Assembly (NCBI RefSeq): GCF_004193775.1
Contig: NC_041010.1
Coordinates: 41,839,562 to 41,903,561, forward strand
DNA: 64,000 bases
DNA from: Glycine soja
Taxonomy: Eukaryota > Streptophyta > Magnoliopsida > Fabales > Fabaceae
Reading direction: 5' to 3'
Below the pieces are notes generated by a model. The model saw only the letters and a list, made by a program, of their open reading frames with translations. It was not told the origin of the DNA and searched no databases. Of the stretch, positions 38,615-52,700 are shown piece after piece; position 1 is the stretch's first letter, and every line of letters starts with the position of its first letter. Both the position numbers and the translations under genes were made by a program.

Positions 38615-38630
38615 CATGCCACGTGGCATG
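38615..38630. promoter_or_regulatory. Perfect palindromic G-box upstream of PRK
   Basis: CATGCCACGTGGCATG is a perfect 16-base palindrome centred on CACGTG, 496 bases upstream of the PRK start codon. G-boxes bind bZIP and bHLH factors (HY5, PIFs) in light-regulated photosynthesis genes. Function here is inferred from sequence and position. Confidence 0.6.
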
Positions 38631-39077
38631 TCAAATATCCAAGCCACACTAACCACTCAGCTCAAGCAAGTTTATATCACGTATGCCATAACCTCATCAT
38701 CAAATTCCCCCATTTTTTTAATAATGCTAAAAATATCTGGTGCTGCTTTTGTCCTTCTATATAATTTTCTTAAGAGAAAAGTTAAAAGACAACTATACCC
38801 TTTTGTTGCTGATTCATCTTTGATATAACACCGCTATTCTATCATTAAAATTACCTCCAAACTTGTCCAAAACAAGGGGTAGTCACAGAAACACATAAAC
38901 AAGAAGACACCAATATTTTCTTTTTCTCTTTTCTTTTCCTGCTTATAACTGCCTTTTGTTTTGGTTTTAATTCCACCTCATATTTCATATGTGTTCCAAA
39001 CTTCTTCTTGGAATGTCCCTTCCTAAATAACCCTCAAACAAAAGCCACCTTAACATCTCTTCTCTGAAAATTCTCTT

Positions 39078-39112
39078 TAGAGAGATAGAGAGATAGAGAG
39101 AGAGAGAGAAAG
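39078..39112 (+). repeat. GA-rich tract in the PRK leader
   Basis: AGAGAGATAGAGAGATAGAG and following GA repeats lie 14-48 bases before the ATG. Such tracts are common in plant 5' UTRs and bind GAGA-binding BBR/BPC proteins in some genes. Confidence 0.7.
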
Positions 39113-39125
39113 AAATTAAGAAAAA

Positions 39126-42100
39126 ATGGCAGCCTGCACTGTCTACTCAACACAATCTCTGAGCACAAATTGCTCCATCTCAACCCCATCAAAGACACAG
39201 CTGAGTTTCTTCCACCAAAAGCAGGTAGTTTTCTGGAGGAACAGCAACAGGGGCAACAGCAGCAGCAGAAGAAGCTATGTGATAACATGTGCAGCAGGTG
39301 ACTCACAGACAGTGGTGATTGGTCTTGCTGCAGACTCAGGGTGTGGGAAGAGCACCTTCATGAGGAGGCTGACAAGTGTGTTTGGAGGAGCAGCAGAGCC
39401 ACCGAAGGGTGGCAACCCTGACTCAAACACACTCATCAGTGACACCACCACTGTCATATGCTTGGATGATTACCACTCTTTGGATAGAACTGGCAGAAAG
39501 GAGAAGGGTGTCACTGCCCTTGACCCTAGAGCCAATGATTTTGATCTCATGTATGAACAAGTTAAAGCTCTTAAGGATGGAATTGCTGTTGAAAAACCAA
39601 TCTACAACCATGTCACTGGTCTCCTGGATCCCCCTGAGCTCATTAAACCCCCCAAAATCTTAGTCATTGAAGGCTTGCACCCAATGTAAGTATTGTGCTT
39701 CACTAAACTAATAATGGTACTTGCTTTTTTTTTTCAGGAAACATTTGTCATTAACAATTAGTCTAATTGATTTGTTAATTGTATTGCCTAGTGAATCTTC
39801 AGAAGTGGGAGGTGGGGGTGTTACGGTTGTTTGAAATTCTCTAACTTTTCTTTATGATTCTAAGGGGTTGTGAAGTGAGGAATTAAATGTGACACGGGTG
39901 GTTAAGCTGATACCTTATCCTTTTTTTTCTTCTTGAAAAGTAGATGATTCCTTATCTATCTTTGTTTGATTGTATGGCTGAGGAATTTGCTAGTGATTTT
40001 CCCACCTTCCCACGTATGGTGGGGCCAACATGGATTCACTGTCACTCTTTTTTTCATGCTACTCACTGTTACTCTAATAACGCAGACATGTCATATGTTT
40101 ATGATTCAATTCATGGGGGCATAAAATCTTCTTGACTTCGATACTTTCAAAGTTCTTAATTACTTAATAAAATATTTAGTTGGATTTTGACTTATACATA
40201 GTTTTCCTTAATTACTCCCCCCTCATCACATGGAATATATATTAAAATTTTCACTTTCTCTCTTTTTACCCATCTCACACTCATAAGGGAGTGTAAAATA
40301 AAAATTATCGTATTTGAATTTTACATCAAAGGGGAAATAAAATTATCGAGTAATTAAACTTTTATGTCTAAATTTAATAAATGACTATTACGTACTGATA
40401 TCCGCTAATATGGCCAAGTTTCTTAATCTTAATTTTGTAAAATGTTCCTCTCTTTGATCTTTTCATCTTTTATATCGACTTGCACGTGATTCGTAGTAGA
40501 CTAGTAGTATACGTGTAACTTCTTTTGTAAGAAAATAAAATACGTGTAACTTCTTTCCAAGTCATATAATATCTTATTATCATTCTATTATTTATTTATT
40601 TCATAACATTAATTATCTTGCTACGCATTTCTCTGTCTATTCTTCTTATTTAACCTTTTGTTGTGTAAAGAAGTGCTATAAAAAATTATATAAAATGTAA
40701 TCTCTTTCTCTGATTTTGGTGCGTGCGCTGATTGTGTTTAATTGGTTAATTACTACTTACAACCCAATACAAACAGTCTAAAATTGAATTAAATTGATTT
40801 TGAACTGTTTTAATGGTTGAATTTTATATTTAAATAGTTAAATTAATTTAAAAATTGGTTCAATTCTGAATTGATTTCAAAAAATTAATTTTAAATTAAA
40901 TTGATTTTTAATCAATTTTAGACTGATTCTAAGAGTGAAAATAATTCTCAACTGATCCTTTGAGTTAAAAAAATATTTAGGTGAAAAACTAAAAACCAAA
41001 ATAATTTTTATAAAACAATTTGATTAATCGAATTGATTTTATAAAATAATACACTTTTTTTAATTAGTTTGGGTAAAAATCAATTTAGTTTAGATTTGAT
41101 TATAATCTGATTCGGTTTGAATAGGTTTTGTTTTTTACACCCTTCTAGAGCCCAATTCAGAATATTCTACTTATCTTTTTAATTAAAATTTTAACATAAT
41201 ATTCAGTAAAAAAATCAAATTGATTAAAATGATATGAATTCTAGTAAAACATTACCGGAGAAAAAAAAAACTTAGAGTTTGATTTATTCGTATTGTCAGT
41301 ATAACGGTTTTTACACATACATCTAATAAGAATCCATTTTATCTTTACATCATCTTATCCATTTTTTTTACAGGATCACATCATCTTATCATTAAATGTG
41401 TGTAAAAATGTAAAAATATTTTATACTGATAAATGCATATCAATTAAAATAACAATCCATGTGACACTTAAAGTGCATATTTGATAACACTTAAATTTGG
41501 AAAAACAATTACTTATTTTATAAAATTTTCTAAAAAAATTAATAATTATTTCTTTACAACAACAAAAAAAAAAACTTGAACCAAAATACCCACGTGTTGC
41601 TTGTTATATCAGCTTACTTGATTGTGAGTTTGAGACTCTTCCTTGCATGCAGGTATGATTCTCGGGTCAGAGATCTCTTGGACTTTAGCATCTACCTAGA
41701 CATTAGCAATGAGGTCAAATTCGCTTGGAAAATTCAGGTAAATATACATAGAATATATATAATTGACAATTCAATGACTTTCCTATTCTTTCCATCAATT
41801 ACTATGAACTGACGATTATTTTACAAAAAATATTTTAGAGAGACATGGCAGAGCGTGGACACAGTCTTGAAAGCATCAAGGCTAGCATTGAAGCAAGGAA
41901 GCCTGATTTTGAAGCATATATTGGTAATCAATTATGATTCCAACTCATGGATAAAAAACCATCTCAAATATAATAAATTAGTACTTTCTTTCAACTTGAA
42001 CTACTTATTTTCATATTCATTAATTAACTTGTTATGTATAATTAATACTTCTAGCTACTCTTGTTGTTGACAGATCCACAAAAGCAATACGCAGATGCAG

Positions 42101-42699
42101 TGATAGAAGTGTTGCCAACCCAACTCATTCCAGATGACAACGAGGGTAAGATTTTGAGAGTGAGGTTGATACAGAAAGAAGGGGTTAAGTACTTTAGCCC
42201 AGTTTACTTATTTGATGATGGCTCTACCATTTCATGGATACCATGTGGAAGGAAGCTTACATGCTCCTACCCTGGCATCAAATTCTTCTATGGACCAGAG
42301 ACTTACTACGGAAATGAGGTACTAATAACTAGTCTATTGCCTCCACACACAATTTGAGATGTTCTTGCATGTATGTTTCATATATTGGAATTCAAAGTAA
42401 AATTAACTTATATTTTCATTGGTTTTGTTTTGATTTGTGTGGTGAAATAGGTGTCACTTGTAGAAATGGATGGACAATTTGACAGACTAGATGAACTAAT
42501 ATACGTTGAGAGCCACCTAAGCAACCTCTCTACAAAGTTCTATGGAGAGGTTACTCAACAGATGTTGAAGCATGCTGATTTCCCCGGCAGCAACAATGGA
42601 ACAGGTCTCTTCCAAACCATAGTTGGTTTGAAGATAAGAGATTTATATGAGCAGCTAATAGCCACCAAGGCTGAGACTCCAGTGGCTGCAAAAGCTTAG
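39126..42699 (+). CDS. PRK: Phosphoribulokinase, chloroplast precursor
   Basis: Calvin-cycle enzyme of the stroma: ATP + ribulose 5-phosphate to ribulose 1,5-bisphosphate. Five exons (39126-39685, 41653-41737, 41839-41923, 42074-42318, 42451-42699) give 407 residues, the usual precursor length. A Ser/Arg-rich transit peptide occupies about residues 1-54. Walker A is GLAADSGCGKST (66-77). Cys73 and Cys112 (VICLDDYHS) have the spacing of the thioredoxin-regulated disulfide pair known from spinach (Cys16/Cys55). The second regulatory pair, which bridges PRK to CP12/GAPDH, is in CGRKLTCSYPG. Redox control by light is therefore expected to be intact. The first intron (about 2 kb) contains AT-rich repeat-like DNA. 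A GA-rich leader and a palindromic G-box lie upstream. Confidence 0.98.
40770..41150. repeat. Dispersed-repeat-like DNA in PRK intron 1
   Basis: The block is built from many AAATTGATTTT / AATCAATTTTA alternations and ends in GGTTTTGTTTTTTACACCC, whose complement (GGGTGTAAAAAACAAAACC) has the look of a common plant repeat terminus. Clear boundaries or target duplications were not found. Confidence 0.35.
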
Positions 42700-45600
42700 G
42701 AATTGAATTGAACCTGCCATAATAATATATATACATATCGACCGAGCGACGCAGTCAAATTGCATTAGTTCTCATCAAAATCATCATTTTCTTTCTTCTT
42801 TCATGTTTTCCACAATTTCACTGTGTTTCATGTTATTTTGTCTATTGTTATTAGGCTGTTCTGCATCATAATTAATGAAAAAAACACATATGTATGTATG
42901 TATGTACTTATCCGAGAAAAAAAAGTGAGGCTGAGATTCAGTTATGTTGATACAAGATTGAGACAATAATTGGCTTCTCTTTCTCTAGCTTTATCCATAC
43001 TGGCATCGCATATTTTCTTATCAAACTTTTTGTGTGTAGTTTGTAAATTAATCAAAGGGAATGATCTAATATTCTATTTGTTGGTTAACTTTCTTTTCCA
43101 CTGAGGACCAGAATATTCTATTGGTCAAATTAATAAAAAAATCATGGTAGGCCAATGCAATGATCTTCTCTTAGTAAAAGGATGGATTCACTATATTGAT
43201 TATTGACACTTTTTAAAATGGACTTTACACTCTTATAAATGATCGACGAGTTTGATTTTATTGTGGAAATTTAAATTTTGGAATTTATAAAAAAAATGGA
43301 TTTCCGGAATTTAAATTTTAAAACTCAACTTATTTTATATTCTTGCAAGTTGCAACTCAATTTTTCATATTTTCAAAACTCCCAATTATTGATAATCTTA
43401 TGTTGGTGGATTACATTCTTTGCAAACCTCATGTAAGGGATATGGCTTGCTTTTCGATTCCTAGTAAACTACATGCAAGATAATTTATTATATTTCCAAG
43501 AATGCATCCACCACTGGAAGACTCCATCATTTACTAGCTGCATGTTTGGTTGCACATTTTGTGCTCCATAACATTCGTCTATATGTAGTTCCACAAAACA
43601 CGAATTAAGCTTCGGGAATAAAAAAAAGTTTTGCATGAAAAAAATTGACTTTCAGAAATTAAATTAAAAAAAAATCATTATTTTTACATAGCTTTAGAAT
43701 TTAAATTTTGAAAGTTGATTTTTTTATAGTTTCAAAATATAAATTTCAGAGCTGTAAAACTAAACTCATGTTGTATAAAAATATTATTCAAATAAAAAAT
43801 AACAAAAATTGAGATAGTGAATAGAAACAAAGAAATATGCAAAAAGCAATCCCCTTTTTGGTCCGTAAAATGACGCAATACTAAAGTAGGGTTGATTATT
43901 TTGGGCCATCTTTTGTATCCCCACCAACGATTCGCCTTGGACCATGATCCATGGGCCGATTCCTCGCGTGCCCCTCTCTTCTCTCAAGGAAGTCCAGAAC
44001 TAAGTAACTAATTGGAAATCAAGTATTTAACCAAAAATAAAATATAATCAAAATCAAGTTCTGTTAGGTTTTTGTAGGAAAAAAAAAATCAGGATGCAAT
44101 TAAAGCATTTCACTAAATAAAATGATCTCATATACTATAGCACTGCATAATCATCAAAATGGCAAACAAGTCTATTTAGAAAAGAAAAAAAATGTTTTAA
44201 ACCATCTTGGTTTAAACTATCTTTTAGTCTGTTGTCGCTTATCTATAGTGAAAATATAATTCATACATATGAACAAAGTCTACATATCTAAAAAATTTCC
44301 TTTAATGTTCTCCTTGTCACTATATCTCATCTTGCTCTTTATTGAATTGCTCCATAGGAATTGAAACTTTTTTCATTAAGTCTCTATTTCAAATTTCATC
44401 TTTTGATTAGTTCTAATCTTTGTTTTTTTGCCAAACTATCAATCTCCTTGAGTTAATTAGTTGGGGTTAAAAAGCCAAACAAAAATTTAAATACTAGAGT
44501 CTAAATTTGAATATCACTACTTAAAATATAGGAATAAGCCAAACATGGCATATAGAGTAGTAAGCATGAAATTTCCTTTATGGACAAAATGGTTAGAGAA
44601 AAAGGTCAAATTTAATTGTACATATATGAAACTTGTCACTCAGCCAAAGCTAGTTATTAGTAGTTACTTGTGCTCTCTCTGTGCATGCAACAAAATCAGA
44701 AAGAAATAATAAGACCCATCCTTTGTTGGTGTCACGGGTCGATTACCATCCCTTTCGTTCCACCTCGGTATCACCATACTATCTAAACAACTTTTGTTTA
44801 TTTGCATTGCATTTGCATGCCTTGTGAATTTTATATACTCATCCGTTATTATTTGTATCTTTCTAATTTCTATTTCACTTCTTTGCATTTCATAACATCA
44901 ATTATCATACTTTTGTTTTATATTTGTAACTTTTAAGTTTGATTATTTATTTGATTTTTATAGGAGATTAAAATAATGTGTTGTAAATCAATAATAATGG
45001 TTGATATAAATGACATTGGTTTGTATGGTTGATCAAATCCAAGTGATTCAAGATTTTGAATTTGAATATTAGATAAATTATGTTGAGAAAAAAATGTTTA
45101 TTATTTCAATGAACATTAATCTTCTTTTAAGAGATTGAAAATAAAAAAGATTAAAATAGATATGTTTTGGGATTAAAAATGAATGTTTTTATGTGCAGAA
45201 TTTTTTTTGTGATTATAAAAAGTAAATGAATGATTAAATCTAATTTCTAATAATATATATGAAGTCAATTTTGTTCAAATATTCACAGTATATATATTGA
45301 AACTAATCAAAGTAATCATGGTATCACGTGGAGACTTTCAAAAGCCTCTTAATGAGTTACTATAAATTAAGACTTATCATAGATCAATATCTTTTTTCTT
45401 TTCTCATGTGTGTGGTGAGATTCTCCAAATCAAAGGGCAAAACAACTACCAAAGCCTATATTTCAAAATTGTTGCTGTTGGAGCCGTCCATACCTAATAA
45501 CTTTTCCTTATTTTTTAATTACTGTATATATACTATATGTTACAAATACAATTAAACTAATAACTAGTAGCTTTAAGAGTAATCCAATTGCTAATTGTCA

Positions 45601-47685
45601 TCGCCAATCATGGTGTTACTTTCACGACTCTCCTACATCCCAAAACTCTATTCTTCATAATCTATGTCACTATTATTATTATCATTGAATTATTTGTTAA
45701 ATTATTTGTGAAATATTTGTTTTCAAGTCTCAAATCAGTCTCCTAAATTAATAATATTATTATTATAGATTGATTAATTTAATTAGTCTCAGATTTAAAA
45801 TAGATATTATAAAAATAATAAACTTATTTTATATAATAATTTACTATTAAATAATAAAATCAAATCTCTTTATACTATTAATTAATTTATATAGTGTTTA
45901 CTCTTTACATAATATAATTGAATTTAGATAGTGGAAAAAGATTGTCATTAAAAATGCATTCTCATATTTCTTAATAAAATTATATGTAACTAAAATCACT
46001 AAAGGATGTTTTTTTAGGGGATCATTAAAGGATGTTGACCGATCATTATGAATAATAAAGTATCATCTTTAAAACGTATTTAATACATTATCTTATTACT
46101 GCATGTTTAATATAATTGACAAATATATTATATGCTCTTAAAGTCATTAAATGATGTCAGAATATATAATATATAATTAAATACCAATATAAAATATTAT
46201 TTTTAATCATTTAAAAATATAAAATCATATTATGTGAAAAAAATTACATAAATTATATTTTTTATGAATTATTATTTATATTTAAATTATATAATTTCTT
46301 TTAATATAAAGTTGTATGTATGGAGTATTAATAACACACTTTTTAACTCATTTTTAATATATTTTTATTATTGATGAAAATATTCTTATATATGCATTTA
46401 AAAAAACTCTATATATATATATAAATAAAATATCCTGAATATCTTTAAAATATATTCAAATTTATTAATTTTCAACATTATATGCATACCATCAATTTTA
46501 TTTTCAATAAAATGATAAATATTATCATACCTAATTAAACATATATTATAAGAGATTATATATCATTATTTTAAAAACATTATTTATCTGTATATTTTTT
46601 TTTGACAAAATTATTAATTTGTATAGTTCTAACTTCTAAGCCTAAATAGCGGTGATAGATGTGTTATATATATAAAAAAGTAGGGGCATATGTATTTGCT
46701 AGCTTGGAATAACGTAAGCCGATTTATTGCCGGGAACATAACGATTCCTTCATTGCATCAAACTTCCCCGCCGCGAGGAAAAGATGTGGATTACATTATT
46801 ACTAAAGTAAGAAATAAAGCAAAAAGATTAGTTCCTTTAATTAAATCTCCCTTTTTATGCCTTTTTTTTTCCTTTTGAATAAAAGGAGGTAATTTTTTTT
46901 TTTGAATTTAGCAAATGAGAGTAGATTTTGAATTAATTCCTAAAATGAGAGTAAGTGGAGTGGATCCGCATGACTTTAAGATCAAAAGTTAATAAATTTT
47001 ATTTATGATTTTTGCCTTTTATTTTCTTACTATTTTATTAAAAATGAATAAATAAAAAACAGAAATTACAAAAAGTTTATCACTTATGAGATAATCAAAG
47101 TTATTAAAATACATACGACTTACCTATTTGGAAATTAATTCAAAAACTACCCCATTTTTTTTTATTTATGAAAAGCCGCTTTTTTTCAATTTTTCTGATG
47201 CGCTTGAAACCATGATGCATATGATCAGAGACAGAGACAAAGACAACCACAAAAACAAGACAACAGAATGATAGAAAATAAACGAAAACCACCAGTCCTA
47301 TGTATGTGAGGTAACAACACCCAAACCAAACATAAAAACAGAACATGTCACACTGTTAAATGTTAATCCTTTCCTATTAACACATGAGATGAAACCCCCC
47401 GGCCCCCACTACTTGCAAAGTGCTCTCTTACTCATCACAATCAAACAAAACCCACCTCTAATATTTTTAATCTTTTGAGTAAAGTTTATTAATTGCTGCT
47501 GAATAAAGTCAAACAACAGCAAATAACCCAGCTTTTTCTTTGCACTCTGCCTTAAAGAATTGGGAGTTACCAAGAATCAGTTATTATTCTTTCTCCCTTC
47601 TTATTCTTCTATTCAATTCTCTTCTTCCTCTTCCTTCACACCCCATCTTTTCTCTCTCTCTCTCTCTTGTATTGTGGTTTCTGCA
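42700..47685. other. Intergenic: between PRK and the OSCA gene
   Basis: Nearly 5 kb of AT-rich DNA. Short inverted or repeated TTTAAATTTT blocks occur near 43265-43320 and 43640-43745. The part from about 47400 is the OSCA promoter and leader, with a CT-rich tract at 47650-47668. The open frame continues 42 codons upstream of the assigned OSCA start, but its composition is not that of a protein. Confidence 0.6.
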
Positions 47686-49739
47686 ATGGCAACCCTTGTA
47701 GACATTGGGGTCTCAGCTGCCATCAACATTCTCTCAGCCTTTGCCTTCTTGCTGGCTTTTGCTCTTCTGAGAATCCAACCCATCAATGATAGAATCTACT
47801 TTCCAAAGTGGTATCTCAGTGGAGGGAGAAGCAGTCCAAAGAGGTCTGGTGAGAATTTTGTGGGAAAATTTGTGAACCTCAATTTCAGGACTTACCTCAC
47901 TTTTCTGAACTGGATGCCACAGGCTCTCAGAATGAGTGAGTCTGAGATTATTAGCCATGCTGGCCTTGACTCTGCTGTTTTCCTTAGAATCTATATTCTT
48001 GGGTACTCTTCTCTCCTTTTACACCCTTCACATCATCTTTCACTTTTTTCTTCGAACACATTGAAATCTCTCTCTCTCTCTCTCTCTCTCTTATATAAAT
48101 AGCTCCGTTGTTGTATTGTTTGTTTCCAACAAGCACATTCTGTTTTCTGCTCAACTCATAATAAAGTTACCATTTTTTTTAATCTTGCCTAACAAAATAT
48201 TTTATTTTTAGGCATATTCTGTACTTTTTTAATATACTGAAATTCTGGGAATTGTGAATTTGTTTGTTGTGTGATTGATGCGATGGATTATTAGGCGGCG
48301 ACCATGTTTGTAAAATTGTTCCTTTTGTATTATTTTAACACAAAAGATTTTAACTTTAGTCGCATTGTCTATTTTTTTCACAATTAATTTAATCATTTGA
48401 AAGAAAAGGACAGATGAACTTGCTGTAATGCTTCTGGGAATTGTGGTTTTGCTTGTTGTGATGCATCGTTGTGCGGCAACCATGTCTGGAAAATTGTTCT
48501 ACTTCTCAATATTTTAAGCATTCGGTGCTTGTTTTTTCTATTCGATTCTATGCGTTCGATTATCAAAGAGATTCTAGAGTTATGCCGTGTGGTTTTCAAC
48601 TATCTTTTTTGGTTTTGCCAGCTTTTGTTAAAGCCATTCCGTGGAAGCTTCACCTTATGGGGTGTAGTCCATGTTGCGACATTTTCCACTTTTCTGTATA
48701 CGCTCTCTATTTCTGTTTTCTGTTAACTTTTTTGTGTACCATGTGAGGAATGCACCTTTTTTTTCTTCTGTCAATCATATTTAATACCGTCGTGTGATGT
48801 GAACTTTGCCTGGTCTGACTTTTAAATCATGGAAATTAAGAGAAAGGAACGTCTCTTTTTTCAACTTAATATTAACATTGAAATTACTTTACTGTGTTAT
48901 CAGCATTCTGACTGATTTTTATCTCTTATCTTCAGCTTCAAGGTTTTTGCTCCAATCACACTTGTGGCACTCTTCATTCTTATACCAGTCAACGTATCAA
49001 GTGGGACATTATCTTTCCTTAAAAAGGAATTGGTAGTGAGTGATATTGATAAACTCTCAATATCAAATGTTCCACCTAAGTCTATAAGGTACGGTTGTGT
49101 TTTCCTTTTATTCTAAAACAATAAATAAATAAAAATAAATAATTCAGAATGTGCTTTCTGATGTAATGCTTCCCTTTGGATCCAAGTTTGATACTTCCTT
49201 CTCTTGGCATGAACTAATAGTAACTCACTAATTAGAATTTTATTAGGAAAAACAAAAAGTATAATTGAAGCATATCTTACCTTGTTACAGTCACATGATA
49301 TATGGGGGTGAGGTGACAGTAAAGTAAAAGATCTAGTGTGATGATCTGTGAAAATATAATTTCAATTATTCTACTAAAACAAGTTTTGAATATAATTGAC
49401 AGTTTCTTTGTGTTGTCCGATTATGCATCTAAGGAAGTCGTTTTACATATATCAATCAAACATGGTGGACTACTATTTATTGTCCCAAGTAATTTGTAAT
49501 GCTGAACTACTATGATCTAAGTTTCAAAACAGACTTCAGACAAATCTAGCTGCATAGTATTAAGTTTTGTTTCTTCAAAGAGTTCACTTTTAAACATATA
49601 CTACTAAAACAAGATACATATAACAAAATTTTGTAATATCTAGTAAATTAATGTCAGGACACCTCATCCAACAAGGTTTTAAGAAAAAAATCATATCCAA
49701 TTACTGATATCTAGTATCTACTATTTACATATTTTCTTT

Positions 49740-49779
<40 letters not shown>

Positions 49780-52700
49780 TGTTTTGGTTAAACTTTGTCA
49801 TTTTTATTTCTTATGTTTATTACAACCTACATTACATTTTCATGATAGTATGTTTTTGTTATCATCTCTGTTAGTTGGCTAACAGCTTCATTGTAAATTT
49901 CAGATTTTTTGTTCACATAGCATTGGAATACCTGTTCACAATATGGATTTGTATTCTGCTGTACAAAGAATATGATAAAATAGCAACGATGAGATTGCAT
50001 TTCTTGGCCTCACAGTGGAGGCGTGTGGACCAATTCACAGTAAGTTGAAGGTTTTAATTCATTTTTAATAGAGCATATAAAATTAAGATTGTTTCCTATT
50101 GCTATAAAGCATTTCTTGAGCTCCTCACCATTTTCTCAATTGCACTGAAGTGTTGTTACTGTGTTTTTTGTGTGTGTTCATGTGTTAATAAAACTACTCT
50201 TATTTCCTGAGTTCCTCATTGGGCCTGTATAACTCTAGCTACCACTTATGGATCAGGACTGGCTTTATGTCTTATACCAAACTGCACAAATGCCATCAAA
50301 GATTCTTATTCAATATTCAAAAACAACTTTTTATGTTTTTTTGTGCCATCACATGTATTGGTTTTAGATCAATATTAAACTCTGATAGCAAAGACATAAT
50401 GGTTTTAGAATACCTTTTAGTTTGAATCGTCACTCCAATGAATGCTGATTTTCCCCTTCTAATTTCCTTTGAGCCATCTTTTCAAATCCTCAGTATTTGT
50501 GCTACTTGTTGCAGGTAGTTGTCAGGAATATCCCTCATATGTCTGGTCATACAGTATCAGATACTGTGGATAGCTTCTTTCAAACAAACCACCCAGAACA
50601 TTATATTGGACACCAGGTAATAATATTAATTATATTCTTGATTGGGGAAGTTCATTAAAGATTAAATGATCTGGGAATTTATACATGGTGTTAATGTAGA
50701 TTTATGTTAATTCGGCAGAACATTTCCTTACATTATAATCATATTCATGTTGTTTATGCATGCATTTTTCAGGCTGTCTACAATGCAAACAAATTTGCTA
50801 AATTTGCAAAAAGAAGAGAGAGACTCCAAAATTGGCTGGACTATTACCAGCTTAAGTTTGAGAGACATCCTGACCGGAGGCCAACTGTCAAGGTATGTAA
50901 TGCTAGGAATGCAAACAGTACAATATGTGACTTAAAAACAATCTGTTTGGACCCTGGTTCTGACATCGTTATCTTCTTGTTTTTAGACTGGAATTTTAGG
51001 GCTTTGGGGTGGGAAAGTTGATGCTATCGAGCACTACAAACATTCAATTAAGGAACTTGATAAGATGGTAAGTTATGTTTGTTTCTCTTTTGTACAGCAT
51101 GTTACCTTTTTTACAGTTATTTCCTTTTTTGTTAGGTAATTTTCTGTGTCCTAAAGCTAATACATGCGCTTTAATTATTTTGGTTGAGGCACTTTAATAT
51201 ATAGCTATGTTGCATATCTTATGCAGATGACATTGGAACGCCAGAAAATTATAAAAGATCCCAAATCTATTTTGCCAGTTGCTTTTCTTTCATTCAAATC
51301 CCGATGGGGAGCATCAGTTTGTGCGCAAACCCAACAAAGCAAGAATCCTACACTCTGGCTGACTGATTGGGCCCCAGAGCCACGTGATGTATATTGGCGG
51401 AACTTGGCCATACCATTTGTTTCTTTAAACATTCGAAAGCTTATAATATCATTGTCTGTGTTTGCCTTGGTATTTTTCTACATGATTCCCATTGCTATTG
51501 TGCAATCCCTTGCCAATTTGGAGGGTCTTGAAAGAGTTGCTCCTTTCCTCAGACCAGTTATAGAATTGTAAGTGAACTTAATTTTGTTTTTGAATATATA
51601 ATAGAGAAAGTAATTACTCTAGAAATTGATGAATATTATTCTTGAATTTCATCATTCACTGTTCTTGAATTGTAAGCTATTGGCTTAACAAAGTTGTACT
51701 CATGCTTGGAGTTGACTACTTGATAACCTTCTAATTTTAGTCTCAAATGTCTTATAGTTAGCCTCACAAAGGATTTTTGGCTTTTGGCAGGAAATTCATC
51801 AAGTCCTTTCTACAAGGTTTTCTTCCTGGTTTGGCCCTTAAAATATTTTTGTACATTCTACCTACAGTTCTGATGATCATGTCAAAAATTGAGGGATATA
51901 TTGCATTGTCAACACTTGAGCGGAAGACAGCAGGAAAATATTATTATTTTATGCTGGTGAATGTTTTCTTGGGAAGCATAGTGACTGGGACTGCATTTCA
52001 GCAACTGCATGCTTTCCTTCACCAGTCACCTACTCAGTATGTCTTTAATTAAGAAGTTCTGAGTTAAAGCAGTGACTGACTGGATACATATTGTGTTTGG
52101 ATTTGCTCTATTCTTGAATCAACCTTGCAGTTTCATATATTTAATGCAATAAATACCATAACCTTTTTGCAACTTTATTGAATTTTACACTGTATTTGGT
52201 AAATCTTTTCTGTTCTTTTTCATTGTCTCAGGATTTTTTTTTCTCTAGTTAAAAAACTCATATATATACCTTTCAATTGACTGATCTTTGTGAATTTTAC
52301 TATTGACTATATAGGATTCCTAGAACGATTGGAGTTTCCATTCCAATGAAAGCTACCTTCTTTATGACATACATAATGGTTGATGGATGGGCTGGAATTG
52401 CTAGTGAGATTCTCAGATTAAAGCCATTGGTTATATATCATCTCAAGAACATGTTCTTAGTTAAAACCGAAAGAGATAGAGGAAAGGCCATGGACCCTGG
52501 GAGTGTGGACTTTCCAGAGACTATTCCAAGTCTTCAACTATACTTCCTTCTTGGAATTGTGTATGCTGTGGTGACACCAATCCTTCTTCCGTTCATAGTA
52601 GTCTTCTTTGCCTTTGCATATTTGGTTTACCGTCATCAGGTCAGTGTCTCTACTAGTCTGATCTTAAAACACGCCTTTTTTTTTCTAACTAGGGCTTACA

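Larger units (their letters stand above)
36406..39125. other. Intergenic: PRK upstream region
   Basis: AT-rich until about 38300, with no gene recognised. The last 800 bases hold the PRK promoter, including the palindromic G-box at 38615-38630 and a GA-rich 5' leader at 39078-39112. Confidence 0.6.

Noticed and set aside
46690..46878. 62-codon frame upstream of the OSCA gene
   Set aside because: No protein character and surrounded by AT-rich spacer.
47560..47685. 42-codon N-terminal extension of the OSCA gene
   Set aside because: CT-rich leader sequence; family members start at MATL.DIGVSA, so the later ATG is preferred.
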